A DNA stretch of 64,000 bases from Serratia ficaria (GTDB taxonomy: Bacteria > Pseudomonadota > Gammaproteobacteria > Enterobacterales > Enterobacteriaceae): contig NZ_LT906479.1 in NCBI RefSeq assembly GCF_900187015.1, positions 2,790,001 through 2,854,000 on the forward strand, read 5' to 3'. The position numbers and the translations under genes were made by a program. The notes beneath the pieces are model-generated. The model did no database searches and was not told the origin of the DNA. It saw only the letters and a program-made list of their open reading frames with translations. Below are positions 8,555 to 16,191 of this stretch, piece after piece. Position 1 is the first letter of the stretch. Every line of letters starts with the position of its first letter.

Positions 8555-8605
8555 ATGATGAATAATGATCAAATCAGCCTGTTGAATGTTAAACTCGCTA
8601 TCTAA
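8555..8605 (+). CDS. possible leader peptide upstream of ttcA (16 codons)
   Basis: A short frame, MMNNDQISLLNVKLAI, is preceded by a strong GGAGG at 8546-8550 with ideal spacing to the second ATG (8558). It ends 48 bp before the ttcA start, which itself has no clear ribosome-binding site. The good initiation signal is the only evidence, and the peptide resembles nothing known. It may be a regulatory upstream frame or chance. Confidence 0.3.
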   Translation: MMNNDQISLLNVKLAI

Positions 8606-8653
8606 AATGCCATGCCCCCATAGTGCCCCCAATTGAGAATGAGCACGATTTAA

Positions 8654-9592
8654 ATGTCAGAAAAGCAAACCGTTAGCCAAAAAGAGCAGTACAACCTCAA
8701 CAAGCTGCAGAAACGCCTGCGCCGCAACGTGGGCGAAGCGATCGCCGATTTCAATATGATTGAGGAAGGCGACCGCATCATGGTCTGCCTGTCCGGCGGC
8801 AAAGACAGCTACACCATGCTGGAAATTCTGCGCAATCTGCAGCAGAGCGCGCCGGTGAACTTCTCGCTGGTGGCGGTGAACCTCGATCAGAAACAGCCCG
8901 GTTTCCCGGAGCATATCCTGCCCGCCTATTTGGAAAAACTCGGGGTGGAATACAAAATCGTCGAGGAAAACACCTACAGCATCGTCAAGGACAAGATCCC
9001 GGAAGGCAAAACCACCTGCTCCCTGTGTTCACGCCTGCGCCGCGGCATTCTCTACCGCACCGCCACCGAACTGGGCGCCACCAAGATAGCCCTGGGCCAT
9101 CACCGCGACGACATCCTGCAGACGCTGTTCCTCAATATGTTCTACGGCGGCAAACTGAAGGGCATGCCGCCGAAGCTGATGAGCGACGACGGCAAACACG
9201 TGGTGATCCGCCCGCTGGCCTATTGCCGCGAGAAAGATATCGAACGTTTCTCGACCGCTAAAGCCTTCCCGATCATTCCGTGCAACCTGTGCGGCTCGCA
9301 GCCCAACCTGCAGCGCCAGGTGATCGGCGACATGCTGCGCGATTGGGACAAGCGCTATCCAGGGCGCCTGGAGACCATGTTCAGCGCGATGCAGAACGTG
9401 GTTCCTTCACACCTTAGCGATATCAACCTGTTTGATTTCAAAGGCATTCACCACGGCAGCGAGGTGGTAGACGGCGGCGACCTGGCGTTTGATCGCGAAG
9501 AGCTCCCGCTGCAGCCGGTGGGCTGGGAGCCGGAAGAGACGGACGACGCCGCACCGGCGCTGGAACGTTTGAACGTGCTCGAAATCAAATAA
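8654..9592 (+). CDS. ttcA: tRNA 2-thiocytidine synthetase TtcA
   Basis: An ATP- and iron-sulfur-dependent enzyme that thiolates cytidine 32 of certain tRNAs, using sulfur from IscS. The 312-residue protein has the PP-loop SGGKDS at 47-52, the CxxC pair Cys122/Cys125 ([12 protein letters not shown]), and a third cluster Cys213 in [10 protein letters not shown]. The length matches E. coli TtcA (311), and sequence identity is high to the eye. In E. coli K-12 the Rac prophage is inserted at this gene, whereas here the frame is intact and the nifJ side holds no phage sequence. A terminator follows. Confidence 0.98.
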   Translation: MSEKQTVSQKEQYNLNKLQKRLRRNVGEAIADFNMIEEGDRIMVCLSGGKDSYTMLEILRNLQQSAPVNFSLVAVNLDQKQPGFPEHILPAYLEKLGVEYKIVEENTYSIVKDKIPEGKTTCSLCSRLRRGILYRTATELGATKIALGHHRDDILQTLFLNMFYGGKLKGMPPKLMSDDGKHVVIRPLAYCREKDIERFSTAKAFPIIPCNLCGSQPNLQRQVIGDMLRDWDKRYPGRLETMFSAMQNVVPSHLSDINLFDFKGIHHGSEVVDGGDLAFDREELPLQPVGWEPEETDDAAPALERLNVLEIK

Positions 9593-9599
9593 TCCCCTG

Positions 9600-9630
9600 C
9601 CGCCCGCAACCCTGCGGGCGGTTGCTTTTC
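9600..9630 (+). terminator. terminator of ttcA
   Basis: CCGCCCGC pairs with GCGGGCGG across a 6-nt loop, followed by TTGCTTTTCC. Confidence 0.7.
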
Positions 9631-9700
9631 CTTGTCGCCAAGGTCGATCCCGCTCACAATCTGCGCAAAATTCCATGGATGATGCCATTTTCCCGATATA

Positions 9701-9716
9701 CTGTTTATTTGTACAG
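9701..9716. promoter_or_regulatory. LexA (SOS) box upstream of the VOC gene
   Basis: CTGTTTATTTGTACAG fits the CTG-N10-CAG rule and the full CTGT-N8-ACAG core. Flanking TA and T on the two sides match the wider consensus. It ends 17 bp before the start codon, where bound LexA would block transcription of the downstream gene. Confidence 0.72.
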
Positions 9717-9733
9717 TTACGCGGAGATTGCCC

Positions 9734-10132
9734 ATGAACATTACCCCTTGCCTGTCCCACGTTTCGCTAGGAACCAATAATTTTGACGCCGCCGCGGTAT
9801 TTTATGACCGCACGCTGGCCGCCCTGGGCTGCCGCCGGGTGCTCGAACACCCCGGCGCCATCGGCTATGGCCGCGATTACCCGGAGTTTTGGCTGCAGCT
9901 GCCGAACGACGCTCAACCCGCTTCGGTCGGCAACGGCGTGCACGTCGGCTTTTTCGCCACCAGCAAACAGCAGGTTGACGAGTTCCATCGCCAGGCGCTG
10001 CTGGCCGGCGCGGTCGACGAAGGCGCGCCGGGTTCGCGGCCGCACTATGGCGAAGCCTACTACGGCTGTTTCGTACGGGATTTGGATGGGCACAAGATCG
10101 AAGCCAGCTTCTGGGATGAAAGCGCGGCCTGA
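9734..10132 (+). CDS. VOC-fold (glyoxalase/bleomycin-resistance-like) protein
   Basis: A 132-residue single-domain VOC protein. The ATG at 9734 was chosen over an in-frame TTG because GCGGAG stands at the right distance. The fold is shown by LSHVSLGTNNFDAAAVFYDRTLAALGC (strand, helix, strand) and the closing FVRDLDGHKIEASFWDE. Possible metal ligands are His9, His71 and Glu at the end of the second motif. The family covers glyoxalases, dioxygenases, drug-binding proteins and many unknowns, so the substrate cannot be named. The upstream LexA box suggests induction by DNA damage, which would fit a drug-binding or detoxification role. The next feature, on the opposite strand, is the FnrS RNA. Confidence 0.85.
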   Translation: MNITPCLSHVSLGTNNFDAAAVFYDRTLAALGCRRVLEHPGAIGYGRDYPEFWLQLPNDAQPASVGNGVHVGFFATSKQQVDEFHRQALLAGAVDEGAPGSRPHYGEAYYGCFVRDLDGHKIEASFWDESAA

Positions 10133-10144
10133 GAAACGGCAGAC

Positions 10145-10172
10145 AAAAAAATGCCGGTGATTAAACCGGCAT
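10145..10172 (-). terminator. FnrS terminator
   Basis: AATGCCGG pairs with CCGGCATT on the minus strand and is followed by seven U in the transcript (complement of 10145-10151). Confidence 0.85.
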
Positions 10173-10267
10173 TGTACGAATCAAATGTGCTATGCAGTAA
10201 TTCAAAAATAAGAAAGTAAGACAATTATGGAGCGCAACGCCCATCGCTTGACGTTGCATTCACCTGC
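10145..10267 (-). ncRNA. fnrS: FnrS small regulatory RNA
   Basis: Hfq-dependent sRNA made under anaerobic conditions by FNR that represses mRNAs of aerobic and oxidative-stress functions. On the minus strand the sequence begins GCAGGTGAATGCAACGTC. It runs with only a few differences from the remembered E. coli FnrS through the conserved TGGGCGTTGCGCTCCAT and GAATTACTGCATAGCAC segments. It ends in a terminator (ATGCCGG-N6-CCGGCAT then T7). The length, about 123 nt, equals E. coli FnrS. It sits next to zntB, as in E. coli, and has an FNR site at the right distance. Confidence 0.95.
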
Positions 10268-10302
10268 GAGAGAGATCATGCCCCATTTCAGCCGGCTAAA
10301 TG

Positions 10303-10316
10303 TTGATATCGCTCAA
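10303..10316 (-). promoter_or_regulatory. FNR site of the fnrS promoter
   Basis: On the minus strand TTGAGCGATATCAA matches TTGAT-N4-ATCAA with one mismatch. Its centre is about 42 bp before the proposed RNA start, the class II activator position. A CATGAT -10 element lies near 10275-10280. Confidence 0.8.
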
Positions 10317-10343
10317 TGTTAGCCGGGTTTTCCGTATTTTTGG

Positions 10344-11327
10344 CTACAGCCAGCGGCTGCGTCTCAGCCACCAGGCCACGCCGAGCACCAGCCCGGTCAG
10401 CATCAGGCAAAATGCGGCAAAGCCGAAGGGGTTGCCGCCGCCGGGGATGCCGCCGAGGTTGACCCCAAACAGCCCGGTCAAAAAGGTGGTGGGCAGGAAC
10501 ACCATCGCCAGCAGCGACATGGTGTAAGTACGGCGGTTCATGGCGTCGGCCATCACCGTGGTGATTTCATCCGACAAGATCGCCGTGCGCGCGATGCTGC
10601 CGTCCAAATCGTCCAGGCCGCGGCCTAATCGATCGGCGATGTCCTGCATGCGGCGGCGGTCGTCGTCGCTCATCCACGGCAGGCGATCGCTGGCCAGGCG
10701 CGAGAAAACGTCGCGCTGGGGCGCCATGTAGCGGCGCAGCACGATCAGCTGTTTGCGGATCAGCGCCAGCTGGCCGCGCTCGGGAATTTGCTGCTCGAGC
10801 AGCGCATCTTCAAGATCGATAATCTTGTCGTGCAAATCTTCGATAAACTCGCTGGTGTGATCGGTCAGCGCATCGGAAATTTCCACCAGCCAGTTGCCGC
10901 TGTTGGTCGGGCCGCTGCCGCTTTGCAAATCGTTCACCACCTGATCGATGGAGTACACCTTGCGGTGGCGGGTGGAGACGATCAGCTTGTCGGTGATGTA
11001 CACGCGGATGGTCACCAGCTGATCCGGGCGGGAATCGGCGTTGAAGTTAATGCTGCGCAGCGTGATCATGGTGCCTTCGCCCAGCCGGCTAACGCGCGGC
11101 CGCGAGCTTTCGCCGGACAACGCCTCGCGCACCGCATCCGGCAACAGCGGCGTGCTGTTCAGCCAGGCGGCGCTGCCGGGATGGGCATAGTCCAAATGCA
11201 GCCAACACGGCTCATCGCAGGTGACCTTATCATCATAATCAATCGCGGTGACCCCGCCCTTGCCGTCCAATTGATAAGCATATACCGCGTCAGGAACCTG
11301 TAACTCGCGCCCCTCGATGACTTCCAT
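10344..11327 (-). CDS. zntB: zinc transporter ZntB
   Basis: An inner-membrane CorA-family pentamer that moves zinc, driven by protons in E. coli. The 327 residues match the family length. A large cytoplasmic N-terminal domain ([32 protein letters not shown]) is followed by two C-terminal helices. The ZntB version of the pore signature, [11 protein letters not shown], is present where CorA has GMNFE. The protein ends in the basic tail RRSRWL. It is monocistronic, and its 3' end abuts the fnrS promoter. Confidence 0.97.
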   Translation of the reverse strand: MEVIEGRELQVPDAVYAYQLDGKGGVTAIDYDDKVTCDEPCWLHLDYAHPGSAAWLNSTPLLPDAVREALSGESSRPRVSRLGEGTMITLRSINFNADSRPDQLVTIRVYITDKLIVSTRHRKVYSIDQVVNDLQSGSGPTNSGNWLVEISDALTDHTSEFIEDLHDKIIDLEDALLEQQIPERGQLALIRKQLIVLRRYMAPQRDVFSRLASDRLPWMSDDDRRRMQDIADRLGRGLDDLDGSIARTAILSDEITTVMADAMNRRTYTMSLLAMVFLPTTFLTGLFGVNLGGIPGGGNPFGFAAFCLMLTGLVLGVAWWLRRSRWL

Positions 11328-11464
11328 TCATTATCCCCTTCGTCTTTCTGTACTCCTGAGTCTAGCGTTAATGCTTTGCGAATCAAAGATGACAGCCGTT
11401 TCAACATTCAAGCGCCGGTTATGCGCTAAGATGGAGGCATCTTCCCTTCGCCTGGCCGTTCGAT

Positions 11465-12532
11465 ATGAAATTTCTGGCGTTCTGTTATGTGCTGGCGCTT
11501 TGCCTGTTGCCGCTGCGCGCTGCGCAGGCCGCCGATAATTCCCTGGCCGCGATCGCCGACGCCTACCGAATTCCGCTGGATAACGCGGCGGGCAGCCTGT
11601 CTTATTTCGTTGCAAAATCGCCGCCGTCCGGCCCGCGCTCGGCTCTGGTGGTGCTGCACGGCCACCCGCGGGACGCGGGAAAAACGCTGGCCGCGGCGAT
11701 CCGCGCCGCACGGCTCGCCGACCGGGCCTCGACCACCCTGCTGGTCGCCCCGCTGTTTCAGGTGCCCGAGGCGCAATCCGCCCATTGCCGTTCGGCCGGC
11801 GTACCGCCGCCGCAAAGCGGCGATGCCCTGTGGCGCTGCGGCTCCTGGATCGCGGGCGGTTTGGATAACGGCGGGAAAACCGGCTCCTTCGCCGCGCTCG
11901 ATCGCCTGATTGCCGAGCTGAAGCAACGCTGGCCGTCGCTGCAAACCGTGACCGTGGCGGGATTCTCCGCCGGCGCCCAGTTCGTGCAGCACTACATCGG
12001 CTTCGCCAATCCGCCGAACGGATTGCGGCTGCGTTACGTGGTGGCCGATCCGGGCAGCTGGCTGTATTTCGATCGCCTGCGGCCGCAGCCGTTGCGGCAC
12101 GGGCGCCCCGTCGGCTGGGACCGCTGTCGCCGCGAAGGAGATTGCCGTTTCCGCTGGCGGGCCGCAGACGTGGGCCAATGTCCGCAGGCCAACCGTTGGA
12201 AATATGGCCTTGAGGCGCTGCCCCGCACGCTGAATGGCGACGCCGTACGCCAACGCTATGCCGCCGCCGACGTGAGTTACCTGGAAGCGGAACGGGACCG
12301 CGGCAACGCGCCGGGCAGCTTCTACCCGATACTCGACAAATCCTGCACCGCGCGGCTGCAAGGCCCCTACCGCCTGCAACGCGGCCTGGCCTACGCCGAC
12401 TATGACCGCCGCTTTATTGCGCCGGACAAAAACCGCCGGTTGCAGAGGGTACCCGGCTGCGCGCACAGCGTGTCCTGCGTATTTCCTTCCGCGGTGGCGC
12501 GCCGAACGTTATTTTCTATCAGCGCAGACTAA
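11465..12532 (+). CDS. secreted alpha/beta hydrolase, substrate unknown
   Basis: A 355-residue protein with a Sec signal peptide (MKFLAFCYVLALCLLPLRAAQA, cut after about residue 22), so probably periplasmic. An alpha/beta-hydrolase fold is indicated by VVLHGHPRDAGKT (oxyanion region), the nucleophile elbow GFSAGAQ, and a late candidate catalytic His (GCAHSVSC). There are eight or more Cys residues, suggesting disulfides. No lipid anchor is seen. A weak ribosome-binding site precedes the ATG. It has no operon partner and is divergent from zntB. It could be an esterase or peptidase, and nothing in the context decides. Confidence 0.75.
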   Translation: MKFLAFCYVLALCLLPLRAAQAADNSLAAIADAYRIPLDNAAGSLSYFVAKSPPSGPRSALVVLHGHPRDAGKTLAAAIRAARLADRASTTLLVAPLFQVPEAQSAHCRSAGVPPPQSGDALWRCGSWIAGGLDNGGKTGSFAALDRLIAELKQRWPSLQTVTVAGFSAGAQFVQHYIGFANPPNGLRLRYVVADPGSWLYFDRLRPQPLRHGRPVGWDRCRREGDCRFRWRAADVGQCPQANRWKYGLEALPRTLNGDAVRQRYAAADVSYLEAERDRGNAPGSFYPILDKSCTARLQGPYRLQRGLAYADYDRRFIAPDKNRRLQRVPGCAHSVSCVFPSAVARRTLFSISAD

Positions 12533-12726
12533 TAATAACGGCGATGCAATAAACCGCCGCCGATAAATGCAGCGATAACGGAAATAAACCGCTGGCAATG
12601 GTTTTATTATTATGACTTAACATATTGCCAGCAATTTTAATTCAAAATGATGATAATAAAGTAACACAAAGCTGTTTCAGCTCAAATTTCATGGGCATAT
12701 ACTTTCCTCACTACGAGGAGGTAGTT
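12533..12726. other. AT-rich spacer with an exact 9-bp inverted repeat
   Basis: GCTGGCAAT at 12591-12599 and ATTGCCAGC at 12624-12632 form a perfect dyad around a 24-bp AT-rich loop, followed by AATTTTAATT. It may end the hydrolase transcript or control the small gene downstream. A weaker competing pairing (AATAAACC at 12583 with GGTTTTATT at 12600) shares its left arm as a loop. Confidence 0.4.
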
Positions 12727-12975
12727 ATGTTACGCGACCATTTAAAATTAAACGACAGCGATACGCTGGAGAAAATCGGCAGCATTCATTTGCAAAATCA
12801 GGGCCAGGAAGAAATCAGCGAATTTGTGGTGAAAAACGCCGCCGGCGCGCAGGTCGGCAAAGTCTCGGTGCACGATCACCTGAGCACCCGCCGCTCCTAC
12901 CCGACCAGCTACCGCATCACCCAGACCGATATGGCGGGCCGCGTGGTGGTCGACGCCATGCGGGATAGCTTATAA
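12727..12975 (+). CDS. small conserved-looking protein of unknown function (82 aa)
   Basis: The ATG at 12727 has a near-perfect GAGGAGG seven bases upstream, so this start was chosen over the longer frame. The product (MLRDHLKLNDSDTLEKIGSI...) is soluble, with no signal or membrane segment. It contains a beta-rich centre (EISEFVVKNAAGAQVGKVSVHDHLSTRR) and an acidic-basic mixed C-terminus. No family was recognised. Strong translation signals, its own upstream AT-rich promoter region and its own terminator support a real, possibly well expressed gene. Confidence 0.7.
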   Translation: MLRDHLKLNDSDTLEKIGSIHLQNQGQEEISEFVVKNAAGAQVGKVSVHDHLSTRRSYPTSYRITQTDMAGRVVVDAMRDSL

Positions 12976-13017
12976 CGCAGAATTAATCCCCAACCGAAAA
13001 ATATAATTGATGATGGC

Positions 13018-13046
13018 AACCCTGTTTTTAATTAACGGGGTTTTTC
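13018..13046 (+). terminator. terminator of the 82-aa gene
   Basis: AACCC/GGGTT stem with a T/A-rich loop, followed by TTTTTCG. It points in the plus direction. Confidence 0.65.
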
Positions 13047-13081
13047 GCGTTAATTAAATAAACCTGATGCCGACGCCGGCT

Positions 13082-13114
13082 CAATAAAAATAAAGGCCCC
13101 ACGCAGGCGGGGCC
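13082..13114 (-). terminator. terminator of mppA
   Basis: On the minus strand GGCCCCGC/GTGGGGCC with loop CTGC is followed by TTTATTTTTATT. Confidence 0.8.
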
Positions 13115-13131
13115 GAATTTACGGCCTGATG

Positions 13132-14766
13132 CTAGTGTTTGATAATATACATCGTCTGGCTGTAAGCGACGTCTTCCGGGTTAGTGATCGGGTAGCCTTT
13201 CACCCACGGCTTGATTAATCGCCCGTTGGTATATTGGTAGATTGGCGCGATCGGCGCCTGCGCCGCGATAATCTGCTCCAGCCTGTTGTAGTCGGCGGTC
13301 AGCGCGGCGGGATGAGTCTCGTGGCCGGCCTGCTCCAGCAGCTTATCGTAATTCGCATCCTTGAACTTGGCGATGTTGCCGCTGTGGGTCGAGGTCAGCA
13401 GCGACAGGAAGGTCGAGGCTTCGTTGTAGTCGCCGACCCAGGAGGCGCGCACCACGTCGAAGTTGCCGGTATTGCGGCTGTCGATGTAGGTCTTCCACTC
13501 CTGATTTTGCAGTTTGACGTCGACGCCCAGCTTTTTCTTCCACATCGAGGCCACGGCGATGGCTATCTTCTGGTGGCTTTCCGAGGTGTTGTACAGCAGG
13601 GTCAGTTTCAGCGGCTTGTTCGGGCCATAGCCGGCCGCCTGCAGCAACGCCTTGGCCTGCGCATCCAGCTCGGCCTGCGATTGCTGCTGCAACAGGCTCT
13701 GCTCCGGCTTGAACCCGGCGGTCACGTCCGGCGTAAAGTGATAGGCCGGTTTTTCGCCGGTGCCCAGCACCTTTTCGGCGATGATCTTGCGATCGATGGC
13801 GTAAGACAGCGCCTGGCGCACCCGCACGTCATTGGTCGGCGCGCGCTGGGTGTTGAAGGCGTAATAATAGGTACCGAGTTGATCCGGGGTATACACCTGG
13901 CCCGGAATGTCTTTCAGCAGCTTTCGGTACATGTTTTTCGGGAAGGATTCGGTGATGTCGATATCCCCCGCCAGATAACGCTTGGTGGCGTTGGATTCCT
14001 GGTTGATCGGCACGAAGGTGACCTTGGTCAGCACCGTGTGCGCATGGTCCCAATAGTGTTCGTTAGGCGTCAGCACCAGCTTCTCGTTCACCACCCGGTC
14101 TTGCAGTTTGAACGCGCCGTTGCCGACGATATTGCCGACCTTGGTCCAGTCGTTGCCGAATTTCTCCACCACCGCCCGGTTGACCGGGAACAGGCTGAAG
14201 TTGGCGGTCAGGCTGACGAAGTACGGCACCGGCTTGTCCAGCTGCACCTGCAATGTATAGTCGTCCGGCGCCGTCACGCCCAGTTTGTCGGCCGGCAGCT
14301 TGCCGCTGATGATCTGTTCGGCGTTCTTGATGCCCGCCAGCTGAGCGAACCAGGCGAACGGCGACAGGTTCTTGGGCTCCACCAGCCGCTGCCAGCTGTA
14401 GACGAAATCCTTGGCGGTGAGCGGATCGCCGTTTGACCAGCGCGCATCTTTGCGCAGGTGGAAAATGTAGGTTTGGTTATCGTTGGTCTGCCAGCGGGTG
14501 GCGACGCCGGGGATCACTTTGCCATTGGCGTCCTGATTGACCAGCCCTTCAAACAGGTCGCGCGCCAGTTGGGCCTCCGGCAGGCCGACCGCCTTGATCG
14601 GATCGAGCGAGGCAGGCTCGTCCTTGATGTGACGCACGATCTCCTGCTGGTCCGCCAGCGCGGTGCCCGGGGGAACCTGCGCCGCCATCGCGCTGCTCAG
14701 GCACGCGCCGATCGCCGCGGCGCAGAGCGCCAAACGAAAACCTCGTTGAATTTTTCTTCCCGTCAT
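13132..14766 (-). CDS. mppA: murein tripeptide-binding protein MppA
   Basis: A periplasmic solute-binding protein that delivers L-Ala-D-Glu-mDap to the oligopeptide permease for cell-wall recycling. The 544 residues comprise a Sec signal (about 1-28, ending SSAMAA) and the SBP_bac_5 fold. It carries the family hallmarks HIKDEPASLDPIKAVGLPE, GDIDITESFPKNMYRKLLKDIPG, YYYAFNTQR and VRASWVGDYNEASTFL. These long stretches are nearly identical to E. coli MppA (537), favouring MppA over OppA. GGGGGA lies 10 bases before the ATG. The nearby mpaA and dgcA process the same peptide, so the region is a murein-peptide salvage cluster. Confidence 0.95.
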   Translation of the reverse strand: MTGRKIQRGFRLALCAAAIGACLSSAMAAQVPPGTALADQQEIVRHIKDEPASLDPIKAVGLPEAQLARDLFEGLVNQDANGKVIPGVATRWQTNDNQTYIFHLRKDARWSNGDPLTAKDFVYSWQRLVEPKNLSPFAWFAQLAGIKNAEQIISGKLPADKLGVTAPDDYTLQVQLDKPVPYFVSLTANFSLFPVNRAVVEKFGNDWTKVGNIVGNGAFKLQDRVVNEKLVLTPNEHYWDHAHTVLTKVTFVPINQESNATKRYLAGDIDITESFPKNMYRKLLKDIPGQVYTPDQLGTYYYAFNTQRAPTNDVRVRQALSYAIDRKIIAEKVLGTGEKPAYHFTPDVTAGFKPEQSLLQQQSQAELDAQAKALLQAAGYGPNKPLKLTLLYNTSESHQKIAIAVASMWKKKLGVDVKLQNQEWKTYIDSRNTGNFDVVRASWVGDYNEASTFLSLLTSTHSGNIAKFKDANYDKLLEQAGHETHPAALTADYNRLEQIIAAQAPIAPIYQYTNGRLIKPWVKGYPITNPEDVAYSQTMYIIKH

Positions 14767-14870
14767 TCTGAATTATCCCCCGTTAACCGTCTGAATTTTT
14801 TATCATATAGCACAAGATCCCGCTCACCTATAGCCCGCGGTCAACAAGATGCGAAAACTGCGCGCCAGAC

Positions 14871-14903
14871 AATAAAAAACCCGTGCGACCGGGTCGGCAC
14901 GGG
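14871..14903 (-). terminator. terminator of the 116-aa gene
   Basis: On the minus strand CCCGTGC/GCACGGG is followed by TTTTTTATT. Confidence 0.8.
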
Positions 14904-14924
14904 GGTATTCCTGCTCGGCGGCGA

Positions 14925-15275
14925 TCAGTCGTACAGATGAATGCTGTCGATGCGGTAACTGAACTCTTCGCCCTCTTCCTCATCGAAAATGGTGAAGAAG
15001 CCTTTCTCCGCCAAAGGTTTGGCGTGGATATCGGTCTGTTGCAGCTGACGCGAATCGGCGTCGTCATAGCCGTAATCGAGATAGAAGGCGTTGTTCTGGT
15101 AATCGACGTGCAGGGAAAACGGATAGTTCGACTCATCACCACGCCCGTCGTCATTTTTCACCACGCCGAACCACTCCCCCTGACGGATCTGGTTCTCTGC
15201 GTCCACGCCGCACAGCAGCGTGATGGTGTCTTTCTCATTTTCGCTATAGCTGGCAACTATTCTGGCTACTGGCAT
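14925..15275 (-). CDS. conserved hypothetical acidic protein (116 aa)
   Basis: The ATG at 15275 is preceded by AAGGGGA. The product is strongly acidic, soluble, without signal or membrane helix, and rich in Asp, Glu and Tyr (VKNDDGRGDESNYPF, YLDYGYDDADSRQLQQ, FDEEEGEEFSYRIDSIHLYD). Its predicted character is all-beta. No family was recognised. It has its own ribosome-binding site and terminator and is divergent from mpaA, so it is probably an independent gene. The acidity could indicate a DNA-mimic or chaperone-like role, which is speculation. Confidence 0.72.
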   Translation of the reverse strand: MPVARIVASYSENEKDTITLLCGVDAENQIRQGEWFGVVKNDDGRGDESNYPFSLHVDYQNNAFYLDYGYDDADSRQLQQTDIHAKPLAEKGFFTIFDEEEGEEFSYRIDSIHLYD

Positions 15276-15335
15276 GTTAAATCCCCTTGCTGGTTATTGG
15301 GTTAGCTTCTGCCGTTAGTATAACAACAGCGAAAT

Positions 15336-15372
15336 GCCCGGCGGGGTTTTATTCGCGCTTTCACCGCCGGGC
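15336..15372. repeat. exact 9-bp inverted repeat between divergent genes
   Basis: GCCCGGCGG at 15336-15344 and CCGCCGGGC at 15364-15372 flank a 19-bp spacer in the gap between the 116-aa gene and mpaA. No T run follows, so it is either a transcript hairpin or an operator. Confidence 0.4.
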
Positions 15373-15483
15373 GGCTCACAGATTGCTCAACGGCCGAACA
15401 ATTGCGCTGGGAAAGATCGGGAAAAGCGTAATACACTGAATAAAATGACAATGACTCTCGACCTTTGAACCAGGGACCACAGC

Positions 15484-16191
15484 ATGACTCAACATCGACC
15501 GCGCAGTGAACGTGGCCAATTGGCAGTTGCAGGAGAGAATTACGGCAGTTCGCTGCTGGGGGCGCCGCTGTTGTACTTCCCGGCGGCGGCCAGCGGGCCG
15601 GGTACCGGGCTGATCATCGCCGGCACCCACGGCGACGAGAGCGCCGCCATCGTGACTTTGTCCTGCGCGCTGCGCAGCATCGCCCCAAGCCAGCTGCGCC
15701 ACCACGTGGTGCTGGCGGTGAACCCCGACGGCTGCCAGCTGGGCCTGCGCGCCAACGCCAACGGCGTCGATCTGAACCGCAATTTCCCGGCCGCCAACTG
15801 GCGCTCCGGCGATACGGTGTACCGCTGGAACAGCGCGGCGCCGGTGCGCGATGTCAAATTGTCGACCGGCGGCCGCCCCGGATCAGAGCCGGAAACCCAG
15901 GCCCTGTGTCACCTGATCCATCGGCTGAAGCCCCAATGGGTGGTCTCTTTCCATGAACCGCTGGCCTGCATCGAAGATCCCGCCAGCTCGCGGCTCGGCG
16001 TTTGGCTGTCGCATAAGTTTGCCCTGCCGCTGGTGACCAGCGTCGGTTACGAGACCCCCGGCTCCTTCGGCAGCTGGTGCGCCGATCTGTCGCTGCCGTG
16101 CATTACCGCCGAATTTCCGCCGATCTCCGCCGACGCCGCCAGCGAAAGCTATCTCGACGCCATGGTGGAGCTGCTGACCTACCCCGATTAA
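15484..16191 (+). CDS. mpaA: murein tripeptide amidase MpaA
   Basis: A cytoplasmic zinc carboxypeptidase that cuts the gamma-D-Glu-mDap bond of the murein tripeptide, giving mDap for reuse. The 235-residue M14-fold protein has zinc ligands His49 and Glu52 (GTHGDESA), His157 (SFHEPLA) and catalytic Glu210 (ITAEFPPIS), plus the substrate motif GVDLNRNFPAANW. AGGGA precedes the ATG. Its stop overlaps the stop of the convergent dgcA by four bases. It acts just upstream of DgcA in the same pathway. Confidence 0.95.
   Translation: MTQHRPRSERGQLAVAGENYGSSLLGAPLLYFPAAASGPGTGLIIAGTHGDESAAIVTLSCALRSIAPSQLRHHVVLAVNPDGCQLGLRANANGVDLNRNFPAANWRSGDTVYRWNSAAPVRDVKLSTGGRPGSEPETQALCHLIHRLKPQWVVSFHEPLACIEDPASSRLGVWLSHKFALPLVTSVGYETPGSFGSWCADLSLPCITAEFPPISADAASESYLDAMVELLTYPD

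Noticed and set aside
13132..14766. OppA rather than MppA
   Set aside because: Long stretches agree with MppA, no oppBCDF follow, and the neighbours act on murein tripeptide.
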